From Tomitella fengzijianii (GTDB lineage: Bacteria; Actinomycetota; Actinomycetes; Mycobacteriales; Mycobacteriaceae): a stretch of DNA of 64,000 bases. Every line of letters begins with the position of its first letter. The stretch's first letter is position 1. Shown here piece by piece: positions 37,667 to 45,946 of the stretch. A model generated the notes under the pieces. It did no database searches. It saw only the letters and a list, made by a program, of their open reading frames with translations, and had not been told where the DNA came from. The stretch covers positions 1,608,679 to 1,672,678 of the forward strand of contig NZ_CP041765.1 in the NCBI RefSeq assembly GCF_007559025.1, read 5' to 3'. The position numbers were made by a program, and so were the translations under genes.

Positions 37667-39052
37667 TCAGCTCCCGGTCCACTGCTGCGTGCTGCAGCCC
37701 GGCGCCTGCGGAACGCCCTCCAGTCGGTCGGAAAGGTACTGGACCACCATCGGGAAGGACGTGAATCCGCCCGAGAGGTGCTCGCCCGGAATCGGCGCGT
37801 AGATGACGTCCGCGCCCTGGCCGCACCATTCGTCGAAGAGCTGGGTGACCCCGGATTCGGGGATCCATTCGTCGCCGAGGAATACCGAGTCGGAGGCCTG
37901 GAAGAGCATCACGGGAGCCTTCGGCGGCATGCCGCCGAGCCTGTTCTCCGCCATCACCGCACGTGCGTCGGGCGAGTCCAGCACGCCCGGGTAGGTGAAC
38001 GTCTCGATCTTCTGCATCGCGATACCCGACGCCATCAGGGGCTTCGCGCACAGGTCCTTGGCGGGGGAGCGCGCCATGGACTGGCCGAAGTCGTTGAGGC
38101 TGGTGAGCAGCCGCGGGTACTCGCGGGCCAGGCCGAAGGAGGCGGCGATGAACAGCCCGCTGCCCAGGGTGCCGTTCATCGTCTCCGGCAGCAAAGCGAA
38201 ATCTGCGGGCACTCCGCCGATGGCTGCGCCGGCGAACTCCACGTCGGGCGCATACACCGGCTGCAGCTGGGCGGCCCACCCGGCGGCGATGGCGCCGCCG
38301 CTGTACCCGGTGAGGGCCAACCGTGAATCCGCGCCGACGCCGGTGTGCGGCAGCGCCGGCAACCGCCGCATCGCGCGGACGGAGTCGAGGATGATCCGTC
38401 CCGCCAGGATCCCGGCGGCGTAGGCCATGTCCGGACCTTCGTGGTCGGGGACGAGCACCGCGTACCCGCGGTCGAGGACTGTCGCGGTGAACGGGGGGAT
38501 CTCGAACTCGAACGGCTTGTGCACCAGGGCGTAGCTCGGTGTGCACGTGGCGCCGAGGCTGTCTATGGCAGCGGCGTTGACGATGACGGGACGCGGGCCG
38601 GGGCCGTGCCAGGGGCGGTCGGGGACCAGGAGGCTGGCCGTCGCCGCGATCGGGTCGCCGTGCGAGTTCTCGGAGCGGAACATGAACTGGTGCAGTCGGT
38701 TGCCCGGCAGGCCGATCTGGACTGTCCCGGCGCGACGGTGGCGGATCAGTTCACCGTCGGCGCGTGCTGCCAGCCGGTCGGGATCATCGGGGTAGGCGAA
38801 GAACGGGTCATCGCGGATGGGCGTGGGCATCACGTCGTCCGCCCACAACGGCGGGGTGTCGCCGGGCTGCGCACCTGTGGACGCTAATCCGGCCTCCGCC
38901 GATCCGCCGGCACCGAATCCGGTGTTCTCCGCGACCGACCCCGCGCCGGCAGGCGCTCCGGTGGCGGCCGCGGGTGCCACCGCCACGAGTGCGAACAGGA
39001 TGACAACGGCGATGGTCCCGGCAATCCCGGAACGGAAACGAACCGGACGCAT
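37667..39052 (-). CDS. Secreted lipase (secretory lipase family)
   Basis: A 461-residue exported alpha/beta hydrolase that should hydrolyse triglycerides or other esters outside the cell. The signal peptide is MRPVRFRSGIAGTIAVVILF and on, with cleavage near ALVAVAPAAATGA. The nucleophile elbow LTGYSGGAIA carries the serine (about residue 250), FQASDSVF a likely catalytic aspartate and PGEHLSGG the histidine, so the triad is complete. Two or more cysteines (GATCTPSY, DLCAKP, APGCSTQQ) suggest disulfides. It is a paralogue of the serine-less protein at 29968-31374. On the minus strand CATGAT is 6 nt before the ATG, a possible leaderless start. Confidence 0.88.
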   Translation of the reverse strand: MRPVRFRSGIAGTIAVVILFALVAVAPAAATGAPAGAGSVAENTGFGAGGSAEAGLASTGAQPGDTPPLWADDVMPTPIRDDPFFAYPDDPDRLAARADGELIRHRRAGTVQIGLPGNRLHQFMFRSENSHGDPIAATASLLVPDRPWHGPGPRPVIVNAAAIDSLGATCTPSYALVHKPFEFEIPPFTATVLDRGYAVLVPDHEGPDMAYAAGILAGRIILDSVRAMRRLPALPHTGVGADSRLALTGYSGGAIAAGWAAQLQPVYAPDVEFAGAAIGGVPADFALLPETMNGTLGSGLFIAASFGLAREYPRLLTSLNDFGQSMARSPAKDLCAKPLMASGIAMQKIETFTYPGVLDSPDARAVMAENRLGGMPPKAPVMLFQASDSVFLGDEWIPESGVTQLFDEWCGQGADVIYAPIPGEHLSGGFTSFPMVVQYLSDRLEGVPQAPGCSTQQWTGS

Positions 39053-39144
39053 GAGCCGATCATGCGCCCCGGCACGTCCGGGCACGCGGAGGCGCGCCGG
39101 GGCGTCACCACGTCGATGCGGCGCAGGCACACCGCCGCGCGCCG

Positions 39145-41817
39145 TCACTCCGATACGACGATGCGGCCTCGCGCGCCCTTCTCCGCATCGCTCATGACGT
39201 GGTCGATGAAGCTGTAGGTGCCGGGTTCGGCGAACGTCATCTCGACGAATCCGCCCTGCGCCGGGCTCAGGTCGAGCACCTGCGCGCCGCCGTGCAGCGC
39301 ATTGTCCGGACGCAGAAGGTAGGAGCCTTCCTTGTAGACGGTGTCGAACTGGGTGCCCACCACGTGGAACGCGGACGGCAGGTTGGGGCCGGCGTCCACC
39401 ACCCAGATGCGGATGCGGTCGCCCACCCGCGCGTGCAGGGGGCGGGCCAGGTACTGGTCGGCGAAGCCGTTGAACACCACGAGATCCGGGGTCTTGGCCG
39501 CGACCTTGCCGTGGTCCACCTCGCCGCCCTCGGGTCCCAGATAGACCTCGGACTGTTCCAGCAGGTACTCGGCGTCGACGGGGGCTAGGCCCGGCGGGTC
39601 GACGATGACGGCGCCGAACATGCCGGCGGCGATGTGGTCGGACATCGGCGCCGTCGAGCAGTGGTACAGCCATGCCCCGGTGTGCTCGGCGGTGAACCGG
39701 TAGACCAGGGATTCGCCCGGGTTGATCGTGCGCATGGCGGCGTCGGGGGAGACCATTCCGGCGTGGAAGTCGATCGAATGCCCCATCGTGCCGTGGTTGA
39801 CCAGGGTGATCTCGAACGTGTCGCCCAGCCGTCCGCGCAGCGTCGGCCCGCCGACGGTCCCGTTGTAGGTCCACAGCATCTGGGAGATGCCCGGGGCGAC
39901 CCCGCCCGGCTGTTCCGTGATGTCGAAGGTGTAGCGGTGCACGGTGCCGGGCGGCGCGGGGGCCACCGCGGGGTCAGCGGCGCGGAAGTCGGCCGACACG
40001 GGCGTGTGGAGGGATCGGGCGGCGTCGCCGGGGGTCAGCGAGCCGCCGCCCCCGTGACCCATGGCGGAGTGCTCGGCGGCGCCGGAATCCCCGGTGTCGG
40101 ATCCGCCGGTGGGCGTGATGGTGAGCGTCATGCCCTGCTGCCGGTGGCCCACTATCGAACACCAGCCGTCGACGGTGCTGCCCACGACGCCCGCGTCGAT
40201 GGTGGCGGTCTCGCCCGGGCCGAGTCTCCCGGACGAGGCGCCGGTGCTCAGGACCAGGTCGTGCACCACATCGTCGGTGTTGGTGAGCGTGATGACCAGC
40301 GAGTCGCCCGCGGGGACCGCGATGTTCGACGGGGTGAATCGCATGTCCTGCGCGGAGACGTCGACCCGCGTGACGTTCCCGGTGGGCGTGACCCCGGCCG
40401 CCGCGGAGGTGGCCGGGGCGCTCCCTGTGGTCCCGGTGATCGCTGTGCCGACGGCGACGACCAGCCCCAGGCAGGCGAGTGCCGCGGTGATCTGCGACCC
40501 GCTGGAGTGTCGCGCCATGGGGCCGGACGCCATGGGCGCGGTGGGCCTGCTCCCCGCGGCCATCGTCCGGCGTGCGGACATCGCACGCCGCGCACTGACG
40601 ATCATGATGGGCAGGAACAGCACGAACGCGAGCATGACCAGGGCGGACAGTGCGACCCGGGCCCAGCTGGGCAACGGCAGCAGCCACAACAGCAACCCGC
40701 CGTTGATGACGACGATGCGCCATACGGCCCAGCGGTTCATCGCCTGCACGCCGATGTCGGTGACGACCCCGCCGGAACCCATGAGGCTCGGCAACAGCCG
40801 GCTCATCACGCCCAGCAGAAGCTGGGCGGCGAACCCCGCGACCATCGGGATCGTCAGCGGCGCCAGCCGGTCCGGATCCAGCGGACCGGTCGCGACGATC
40901 ACGGCGAGCGCGATCAGCGAACCGCACAGCCAGAGCAGGGCCGCGGACACCGACAGCGCGTCGTACCACGGCTGCAGCCGCACGCCGGGGGAGCGGATCG
41001 CGCGAAGCACGGTCGGCGCGGCCACCGCCACCCAACCGGCCAGGTAGAGCACCGTGCCCGCGGTTGCGAGCGGCGCGATCCCCGCCAGCGCCCCGGCGAC
41101 GATCGCCGCCAGCCCGCAGAGCAGGGCCGCGAGTGTGGGGACCGTGCGGCGGAGCGTGCCGCCGGAGTTCGCGTCGTCGTCGATCCCCAGCATCCGCGGA
41201 TAGACGACGATGAGCGTGCCGGCCGCGGCGAGGCCCAGGAACCCGAGCAGGTTCGTCGCCTCGTGGGCGAGCACGAACCGCGCGTGCCAGGCGTCGGAGA
41301 GTCCGTGTGCGAGGGCGGCGCCGAACCCCGCGCCGGCGGGCAGCAGCAGCGCCGAGCAGATGTAGTACCAGACCCCGTCCGCGTGCCAGGCGGTGCGGCC
41401 GGCGCGGGCCGCGCGCAGCTGCCAGAGGAGCCCGACGGCGTGCCAGGCGACTACCGCGCCGATGATCACGGCGCCGACGAGGGTGGCCGGCCACACGCCG
41501 CCGGCCACCCCCACCACGGTGATCACGACGGCGATGTTGAGCGCGTAGATGCGCCCCAGCTGGAACCTGCGGGTGCGCTCCGGGGCCTCGCCGCGCAGGA
41601 AGCGCTCGGTGAAGTGCTGCGACCACACGAGGATGGAGTTGGTGACGACGCCCAGGGTGAACATGTGCACGAGCAGCCAGCGGGACTCCGGCAGGAACCG
41701 GTGGAGGATGCCCGCGAGCACCAGCAGGATCATCCAGACCCGCACCGGCATGCCCGCGCGCTGGTGCCAACTGCGAGGACGCCGTGTGCGGCCCTCCGGC
41801 GCATCAGTGGTGGTCAC
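39145..41817 (-). CDS. Membrane-anchored multicopper protein: NirK-type nitrite reductase with extra cupredoxin
   Basis: An 890-residue fusion. Residues 25-410 form about ten to twelve transmembrane helices with several histidines, somewhat NnrS-like. After an eleventh-type anchor near 445-462, residues 485-568 are a cupredoxin with type-1 copper ligands H519, C553, H558 and M563. Residues 620-888 are a two-domain copper nitrite reductase: type-1 ligands H680, C720, H728 and M733, and type-2 ligands H685, H719 and H818, all present (GHSIDFH, LYHCSTAPMSDH, AFHVVG). The catalytic part should face outside and reduce nitrite to NO, with the cupredoxin as electron donor; that is inference. It starts with GTG after a -10 box. 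Confidence 0.85.
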   Translation of the reverse strand: MTTTDAPEGRTRRPRSWHQRAGMPVRVWMILLVLAGILHRFLPESRWLLVHMFTLGVVTNSILVWSQHFTERFLRGEAPERTRRFQLGRIYALNIAVVITVVGVAGGVWPATLVGAVIIGAVVAWHAVGLLWQLRAARAGRTAWHADGVWYYICSALLLPAGAGFGAALAHGLSDAWHARFVLAHEATNLLGFLGLAAAGTLIVVYPRMLGIDDDANSGGTLRRTVPTLAALLCGLAAIVAGALAGIAPLATAGTVLYLAGWVAVAAPTVLRAIRSPGVRLQPWYDALSVSAALLWLCGSLIALAVIVATGPLDPDRLAPLTIPMVAGFAAQLLLGVMSRLLPSLMGSGGVVTDIGVQAMNRWAVWRIVVINGGLLLWLLPLPSWARVALSALVMLAFVLFLPIMIVSARRAMSARRTMAAGSRPTAPMASGPMARHSSGSQITAALACLGLVVAVGTAITGTTGSAPATSAAAGVTPTGNVTRVDVSAQDMRFTPSNIAVPAGDSLVITLTNTDDVVHDLVLSTGASSGRLGPGETATIDAGVVGSTVDGWCSIVGHRQQGMTLTITPTGGSDTGDSGAAEHSAMGHGGGGSLTPGDAARSLHTPVSADFRAADPAVAPAPPGTVHRYTFDITEQPGGVAPGISQMLWTYNGTVGGPTLRGRLGDTFEITLVNHGTMGHSIDFHAGMVSPDAAMRTINPGESLVYRFTAEHTGAWLYHCSTAPMSDHIAAGMFGAVIVDPPGLAPVDAEYLLEQSEVYLGPEGGEVDHGKVAAKTPDLVVFNGFADQYLARPLHARVGDRIRIWVVDAGPNLPSAFHVVGTQFDTVYKEGSYLLRPDNALHGGAQVLDLSPAQGGFVEMTFAEPGTYSFIDHVMSDAEKGARGRIVVSE

Positions 41818-41823
41818 GCAGAA

Positions 41824-41829
41824 ATCGTA
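41824..41829 (-). promoter_or_regulatory. -10 element, leaderless promoter of NirK-like gene
   Basis: TACGAT on the minus strand, 6 nt before the GTG at 41817. Confidence 0.5.
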
Positions 41830-41842
41830 TGCCGCAGAATAT

Positions 41843-41866
41843 TTTCACGCATCATGCGCCGTGAAA
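41843..41866 (-). promoter_or_regulatory. Inverted-repeat operator candidate upstream of NirK-like gene
   Basis: TTTCACG-N10-CGTGAAA, with a near-palindromic GCATCATGC core in the spacer. It lies 13-37 nt upstream of the -10 box and so covers the -35 position, the expected place for a repressor or for a CRP/FNR-type or NO/copper-responsive factor. The regulator is unknown. Confidence 0.45.
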
Positions 41867-41928
41867 TGAGACGGACTTCATCATCGCGTGCAAGCGACGG
41901 CGTGCGGAGGGGTGCGGACGGGGTCCGC

Positions 41929-43374
41929 TCACGCGCTCTCGGCGGCGGAGCGGCGTGCGGCGCGGGGCCGGGGCGTCCGCGGCACGCACGCGGTCAGTGC
42001 GGTCGATGCGAGGGCGGCGGCGAGGCAGACGGCGGCGGCGATCGTGAACGCGCCGGCCGTCGGCGCGGCGAGCTGCTGCGCACCGGCGGGGGAGTCCGCC
42101 ACCGCCACCGTCACCGTCATCGTGGCCAGTACGGCGCTGATCACGGCCGACGACGACGAGGTGCCGATCGATCGCATGAGCGCGTTGAGCCCGTTGGCGG
42201 CTGCGGTCTCGCCGACGGGCACCGCGGCGATGATCAGCGCGGGCATGGCGGCATAGGCGATGCCGATCCCGCCGTTGACGATGATGCTGGCGATGAGGAT
42301 CTGCACTGCGCCGAAGGGGGTCGCGAGCACCACGAGATATCCCACAGCGATGACGACGGTGCCGCTCATGAGGGTGACGCGGGGCCCGAATCGATTGCTG
42401 ATCCGCGCCGACAGCGGCGAGCAGAAGAACATCACGATGCCGCTGGGTGCGATCAACAGCGCTGTCTGCGTCATCGTCAGGCCCAGGCCGTAGCCCGTCT
42501 CCTCGGGCGCCATGAGCAGCTGCGGCGGAATGAGCGCCATGCCGAACATGGCGAAGCCGACCGCGACGGAGGCGAGGTTGGTGAACAGCACTTGCGGGCG
42601 GGAGCTCACGCGCAGGTCCACGAGCGGACCCCGCACTCGCAACTGGTGCACCGACCACAGAGCGAAGACCACGGCAGAGGCCCCGAAGGCCCCCAGCGTG
42701 CGGGCCGACGACCAGCCCCACACGGAGCCCTCGGTGACGGCGAGCAGGAACGCGGCCAGGCCCGCCGCGAGCCCGGCGGCCCCGACCGCGTCGAATCGGC
42801 CGCCGCTGCGCACCGGCGATTCGGGGACCAGGCGCAGTACGGCCACCAGCGCGGCCGCCGCGAGCAGACCGGTGGCGGCGAAGACCACGTGCCAATCGGC
42901 GCGTTCGGCGACGACCGCCGCGGCCGGCATGCCGATGGCCCCGCCGATGCCGATCGTCGCGCTCATCATCGCGATGCCGCCGCCCACCCGCTCCTCGGGC
43001 AGCTCGTCGCGCATGATGCTGATGCCCAGGGCGATCACGCCCATCGACACCCCCTGCAGCCCGCGGCCGATGGTCACCGTGACGAGCGAGGAGGTCGATG
43101 CGCACAGCACCGAGCCGACGATCAGAGAGAGCAGGCACAGCGCCAGCACCCGGCGCTTGCCGTACATGTCTCCCAGGCGCCCGGCGATGGGCGTCATGAT
43201 GGCGCCGACGAGGAGCGTGGCGGTGACCGCCCAGGAGGCGTCGGCGGGGCCCGCATCCAGCAGCTCCGGCAGGCGCGGCACGAGCGGGATGATAATGGTC
43301 TGCACCAGGGAAGCGAGGATGCCCGTGGTGCACAAGACCGTCACCACCACTGCGGGGCGGCTCTGCGGGTGCAT
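41929..43374 (-). CDS. MFS transporter, DHA2 drug-exporter type
   Basis: A 481-residue major-facilitator exporter, predicted with 14 membrane helices. DHA2-like features: LVQTIIIPLVPRLPELLDA at helix 1, GRLGDMYGKRRVL as motif A, ISIMRDELPEERVGGGIAMMSATIGIGGAIGMP (motif C region), and a mid-protein QVLFTNLASVAVGFAMFGMALIPPQLLM. Such proteins pump drugs or metabolites using proton motive force; the substrate is not predictable. It lies between the NirK-like gene and the desaturase, all on the minus strand, with a strong terminator before it, so it likely has its own promoter. The C-terminus is basic and low in complexity. Confidence 0.88.
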   Translation of the reverse strand: MHPQSRPAVVVTVLCTTGILASLVQTIIIPLVPRLPELLDAGPADASWAVTATLLVGAIMTPIAGRLGDMYGKRRVLALCLLSLIVGSVLCASTSSLVTVTIGRGLQGVSMGVIALGISIMRDELPEERVGGGIAMMSATIGIGGAIGMPAAAVVAERADWHVVFAATGLLAAAALVAVLRLVPESPVRSGGRFDAVGAAGLAAGLAAFLLAVTEGSVWGWSSARTLGAFGASAVVFALWSVHQLRVRGPLVDLRVSSRPQVLFTNLASVAVGFAMFGMALIPPQLLMAPEETGYGLGLTMTQTALLIAPSGIVMFFCSPLSARISNRFGPRVTLMSGTVVIAVGYLVVLATPFGAVQILIASIIVNGGIGIAYAAMPALIIAAVPVGETAAANGLNALMRSIGTSSSSAVISAVLATMTVTVAVADSPAGAQQLAAPTAGAFTIAAAVCLAAALASTALTACVPRTPRPRAARRSAAESA

Positions 43375-43420
43375 CGGGGCGGTCTCATTCCGTCGTCGGC
43401 GTCGCGCTGCGCGAAAGGGC

Positions 43421-43453
43421 GCGGCCCGTCCCGGCGGTGCCGGGACGGGCCGC
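43421..43453 (-). terminator. 15-bp perfect hairpin terminator of desaturase gene
   Basis: Arms GCGGCCCGTCCCGGC (43421-43435) and its exact complement (43439-43453) with a 3-nt loop, 24 nt past the desaturase stop. One of the strongest hairpins in the window. Confidence 0.75.
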
Positions 43454-43476
43454 TTCGCCCGCAGTCTAAGGAAACA

Positions 43477-44748
43477 TCAGGCCGCGGCGAGTCCGTGATC
43501 CCGCCGACTGCGACCGCGCGTGATCCGGCGCACGATCCCGCGCCGGGAACCCTTCAGCGCCGAGGCCAGGCCCCGCCGACGCCCGGTGGCGGGGTCGATG
43601 AGCGACGTGGTGCGACCGTCGAAGCGGTGCTCGGAGTTGGTCTCCGGCGCCGCGTCCACGGTGTCGCGCAGGTACTTGTTCGGCAGCGACAGCTTGGCGA
43701 TGGTGCGCCAGGACTGTCCGTACTGCACCAGCAGGGGCCCGGTGGTGTAGGGCAGGTCGTACTTGTCCGCCAGCTCGCGCACGCGCACCGCGACCTCGGC
43801 GTAGCGGTTGCTGGGAAGGTCGGGGAACAGGTGGTGCTCGATCTGGTAGCTCAGGTTGCCGGTCATGAAGTCCATGGCGCGACCGCCGGAGATGTTCGCG
43901 CTGCCGAGCATCTGGCGCAGGTACCACTCCGCGTGGGTCTCGGTGTCGACGTCGCGCTTGGTGAACTTCTCGGCTCCGTCGGGGAAGTGCCCGCAGAAGA
44001 TCACCGCGTTGGTCCAGACGTTGCGGATCGCGTTGGCGGTGAGGTTGGCGGTGAGGGTGCTCTTCCACCGGCGCCCGGACAGGGCCGGGAAAAGGACGTA
44101 GTCCTTGAGGACCTGCTTGCCGATCTTGCGCAGCGCGGGCGTCAACTGGGCGCGGAACTTCTCCTTGGGCACCCGGCCCTTGGCCACCTTGCCCAGCTCC
44201 AGGGCCTGGATGGCCACGCCGTACTCGAACAGCAGCTGCAGGATCGCGTTGTAGGCGACGTTGCCCGCGTAGAAGGGGGACCAGCGCTGGTCGCGGGTCA
44301 CGCGCAGCAGGCCGTAGCCGATGTCGTCGTCGATGCCGAGCACGTTGGTGTACTTGTGGTGGATGTGATTGTGGGTGTACTTCCAGTTGTCGGAGGTGCC
44401 GACTATGTCCCATTCCCACGTGGACGAGTGGATCTCGGGATCGTTCATCCAGTCCCACTGGCCGTGCATGACGTTGTGGCCGATCTCCATGTTCTCGATG
44501 ATCTTGGCCGTGCCCAGGATGGCGGTGCCGGCGAGCCACCCGGCTTTGCGGTCGCTGCCGAGTGCGAGCGTCAGCCTGCCCGCGAAGTCGAGGGCGCGCT
44601 GGGCCCGGATGGTGGTGCGGATGTAGCGCGCATCGCTCTCGCCGCGGGACTCCTCCACATCCCGCCGGATCGCGTCGAACTCGCGCCCCAGCGCTTCGAC
44701 GTCCTCATCGGTGAGGTGTGCGTACTCGAGTACGTCCGTGATTGCCAT
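43477..44748 (-). CDS. desA3: Acyl-CoA desaturase, DesA3-like
   Basis: A 423-residue membrane di-iron desaturase introducing a double bond into fatty acyl chains; the mycobacterial homologue DesA3 makes oleoyl-CoA from stearoyl-CoA. The three histidine boxes are GHNVMHGQ, THNHIHHKYTN and QIEHHLFP. Membrane helices flank AGWLAGTAILGTAKIIENMEIG and the segment around FYAGNVAYNAILQLLFEYG. A basic C-terminal tail ends RGIVRRITRGRSRRDHGLAAA. The ATG at 44748 lies 11 nt after a TACGGT -10 box that overlaps palindromic sequence. Electron transfer would come from a separate ferredoxin reductase not found in this window. Confidence 0.88.
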   Translation of the reverse strand: MAITDVLEYAHLTDEDVEALGREFDAIRRDVEESRGESDARYIRTTIRAQRALDFAGRLTLALGSDRKAGWLAGTAILGTAKIIENMEIGHNVMHGQWDWMNDPEIHSSTWEWDIVGTSDNWKYTHNHIHHKYTNVLGIDDDIGYGLLRVTRDQRWSPFYAGNVAYNAILQLLFEYGVAIQALELGKVAKGRVPKEKFRAQLTPALRKIGKQVLKDYVLFPALSGRRWKSTLTANLTANAIRNVWTNAVIFCGHFPDGAEKFTKRDVDTETHAEWYLRQMLGSANISGGRAMDFMTGNLSYQIEHHLFPDLPSNRYAEVAVRVRELADKYDLPYTTGPLLVQYGQSWRTIAKLSLPNKYLRDTVDAAPETNSEHRFDGRTTSLIDPATGRRRGLASALKGSRRGIVRRITRGRSRRDHGLAAA

Positions 44749-44756
44749 ACGGCTAC

Positions 44757-44780
44757 GTTACCGTAAGTTACGGCGCCGTA
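44757..44780 (-). promoter_or_regulatory. desA3 promoter with overlapping palindromes
   Basis: Three palindromic units overlap: TTACCGTAA (44758-44766), CCGTAAGTTACGG (44761-44773) and the perfect 12-mer TACGGCGCCGTA (44769-44780). The minus-strand TACGGT at 44760-44765 is the likely -10, 11 nt from the ATG. A dimeric repressor (TetR-type regulators of desaturases are known) bound here would block initiation; the identity is inferred only. Confidence 0.5.
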
Positions 44781-44831
44781 GGTAGGGGTTCGCGGGTGAG
44801 TCCTATGTCACATTGCGCGCGAACGGCGGCG

Positions 44832-45842
44832 TCATTCACACGCGATGCCGTCCCCGTCCCCGTCGAGGCCGGGCCGGTAGCCGGGGTCCCCGGCGTGGAG
44901 GGGGGCGGCGCCTGCCTCCCGCGCCCGGGCGCAGCTGCGGAAGGGCACCCCCGTTCCGGGGTCCGCCTCGGACTTCGGCGCCGCCGTCCCGGCGGCGGGC
45001 GCGGTGCCGGCGGCATCGGCGGGGGGAGGGACGGCGGGCGGTGGCGCGGTGCCGCCCCCGCAGCCGTCGAGGACCCGGCTGATCGCGTCCCGTTCGGCCG
45101 CGGTCACCCACAGGTCGTAGCGGTCCTTCACCCGTACCTGGCGGCTGACGTATGTGCAGCGGTACGGCTTCGCGGGCGGCAACCATGTCGCCGCGTCGCC
45201 CGCGCCCTTCCGCTGGTTGGCCGGGCCGTCCACCGCCTGCAGGTTGAGCGGATCGTTGGCCAGGTTCCGGCGGCGTTCGGGGGACAGCTGCTGTGCCCCC
45301 TTCTGCCACGCGTCGGACAGCGCGACCACGTGGTCGATCTGCACGTCGCGTGAGGTGCCCCGCCCGCGCGTGAACTCGATGCTCTTGCCCGTGTACGCGT
45401 CGTCGAGCACGCCGGTGAGCACGGTGCAGCCGTGGGACCCCGGCCGGTAGGTCACCGAGGCGAGGTCGCGGCGGAGGATGTCGTTGCGGGTGTCGCAGCC
45501 GTTGTGGCCGCCGTCGACGGTCACGTCGTCCGTCCACGCCTGCCCGAACAGGTCGCGGCTGTATCCGGTCTTCGGCGCGCGGCCCTTGACCGGAAGGCCG
45601 GCGAGCAGCGCGCGGACTTCGGCCACGTCCGGGGTGGTGCCGACGTCGGTGGCGGGAGCGGTGGACGGGTTCGGCGCGGGGGACGGGACGGCGGGGGTTC
45701 CCGCCGGCGTCGTCGCGTCCGGACCGGCGGACTCCGCGGCGTTGGTCGCGGGGACGTCCGAGGGCCCGGTGCCCACGGCCGGTGCGCAGCCGGTCGCCAG
45801 CATCGCCGCGCCGACGGCGAGGGTCAGGGCTCTCTGCCGCAT
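44832..45842 (-). CDS. Secreted HNH endonuclease lipoprotein (DUF1524) with Excalibur domain
   Basis: A 336-residue exported nuclease. A lipobox LATGC (C19) after MRQRALTLAVGAAM predicts a lipid anchor, then an Ala/Pro/Thr linker of about 50 residues. The nuclease domain resembles the GmrSD C-terminal/DUF1524 type: VQIDHVVALSDAWQKGA (DH motif), NDPLNLQAVDGPANQRKGAGDAATWLPP (N and RK-GD motif). The C-terminal 45 residues are an Excalibur calcium-binding domain (FRSCARAREAG, GYRPGLDGDGDGIACE). Secreted nucleases of this form serve nutrient scavenging or defence at the cell surface. The ATG at 45842 is the only sensible start near the signal peptide. Confidence 0.85.
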   Translation of the reverse strand: MRQRALTLAVGAAMLATGCAPAVGTGPSDVPATNAAESAGPDATTPAGTPAVPSPAPNPSTAPATDVGTTPDVAEVRALLAGLPVKGRAPKTGYSRDLFGQAWTDDVTVDGGHNGCDTRNDILRRDLASVTYRPGSHGCTVLTGVLDDAYTGKSIEFTRGRGTSRDVQIDHVVALSDAWQKGAQQLSPERRRNLANDPLNLQAVDGPANQRKGAGDAATWLPPAKPYRCTYVSRQVRVKDRYDLWVTAAERDAISRVLDGCGGGTAPPPAVPPPADAAGTAPAAGTAAPKSEADPGTGVPFRSCARAREAGAAPLHAGDPGYRPGLDGDGDGIACE

Positions 45843-45907
45843 CGACGACGACCCGCGGGTATGCCGCAGCGCCGCATCAGAGACCGGCGCGCCGACGGGA
45901 GGAGGCC

Positions 45908-45930
45908 CCGCGGCGGCCGTTGCGCCGCGG
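45908..45930 (-). terminator. Hairpin terminator candidate after secreted-protein gene
   Basis: Arms CCGCGGCG (45908-45915) and CGCCGCGG (45923-45930), 7-nt loop, 17 nt beyond the stop of the secreted-protein gene on the minus strand. Confidence 0.45.
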
Positions 45931-45946
45931 AGTCTCCGTGAACGCA

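Noticed and set aside
39634-44766. A 1710-codon plus-strand frame opposite NirK-like, MFS and desaturase genes
   Set aside because: Same reason: antisense to three recognisable proteins, and its translation is compositionally biased with no domain.
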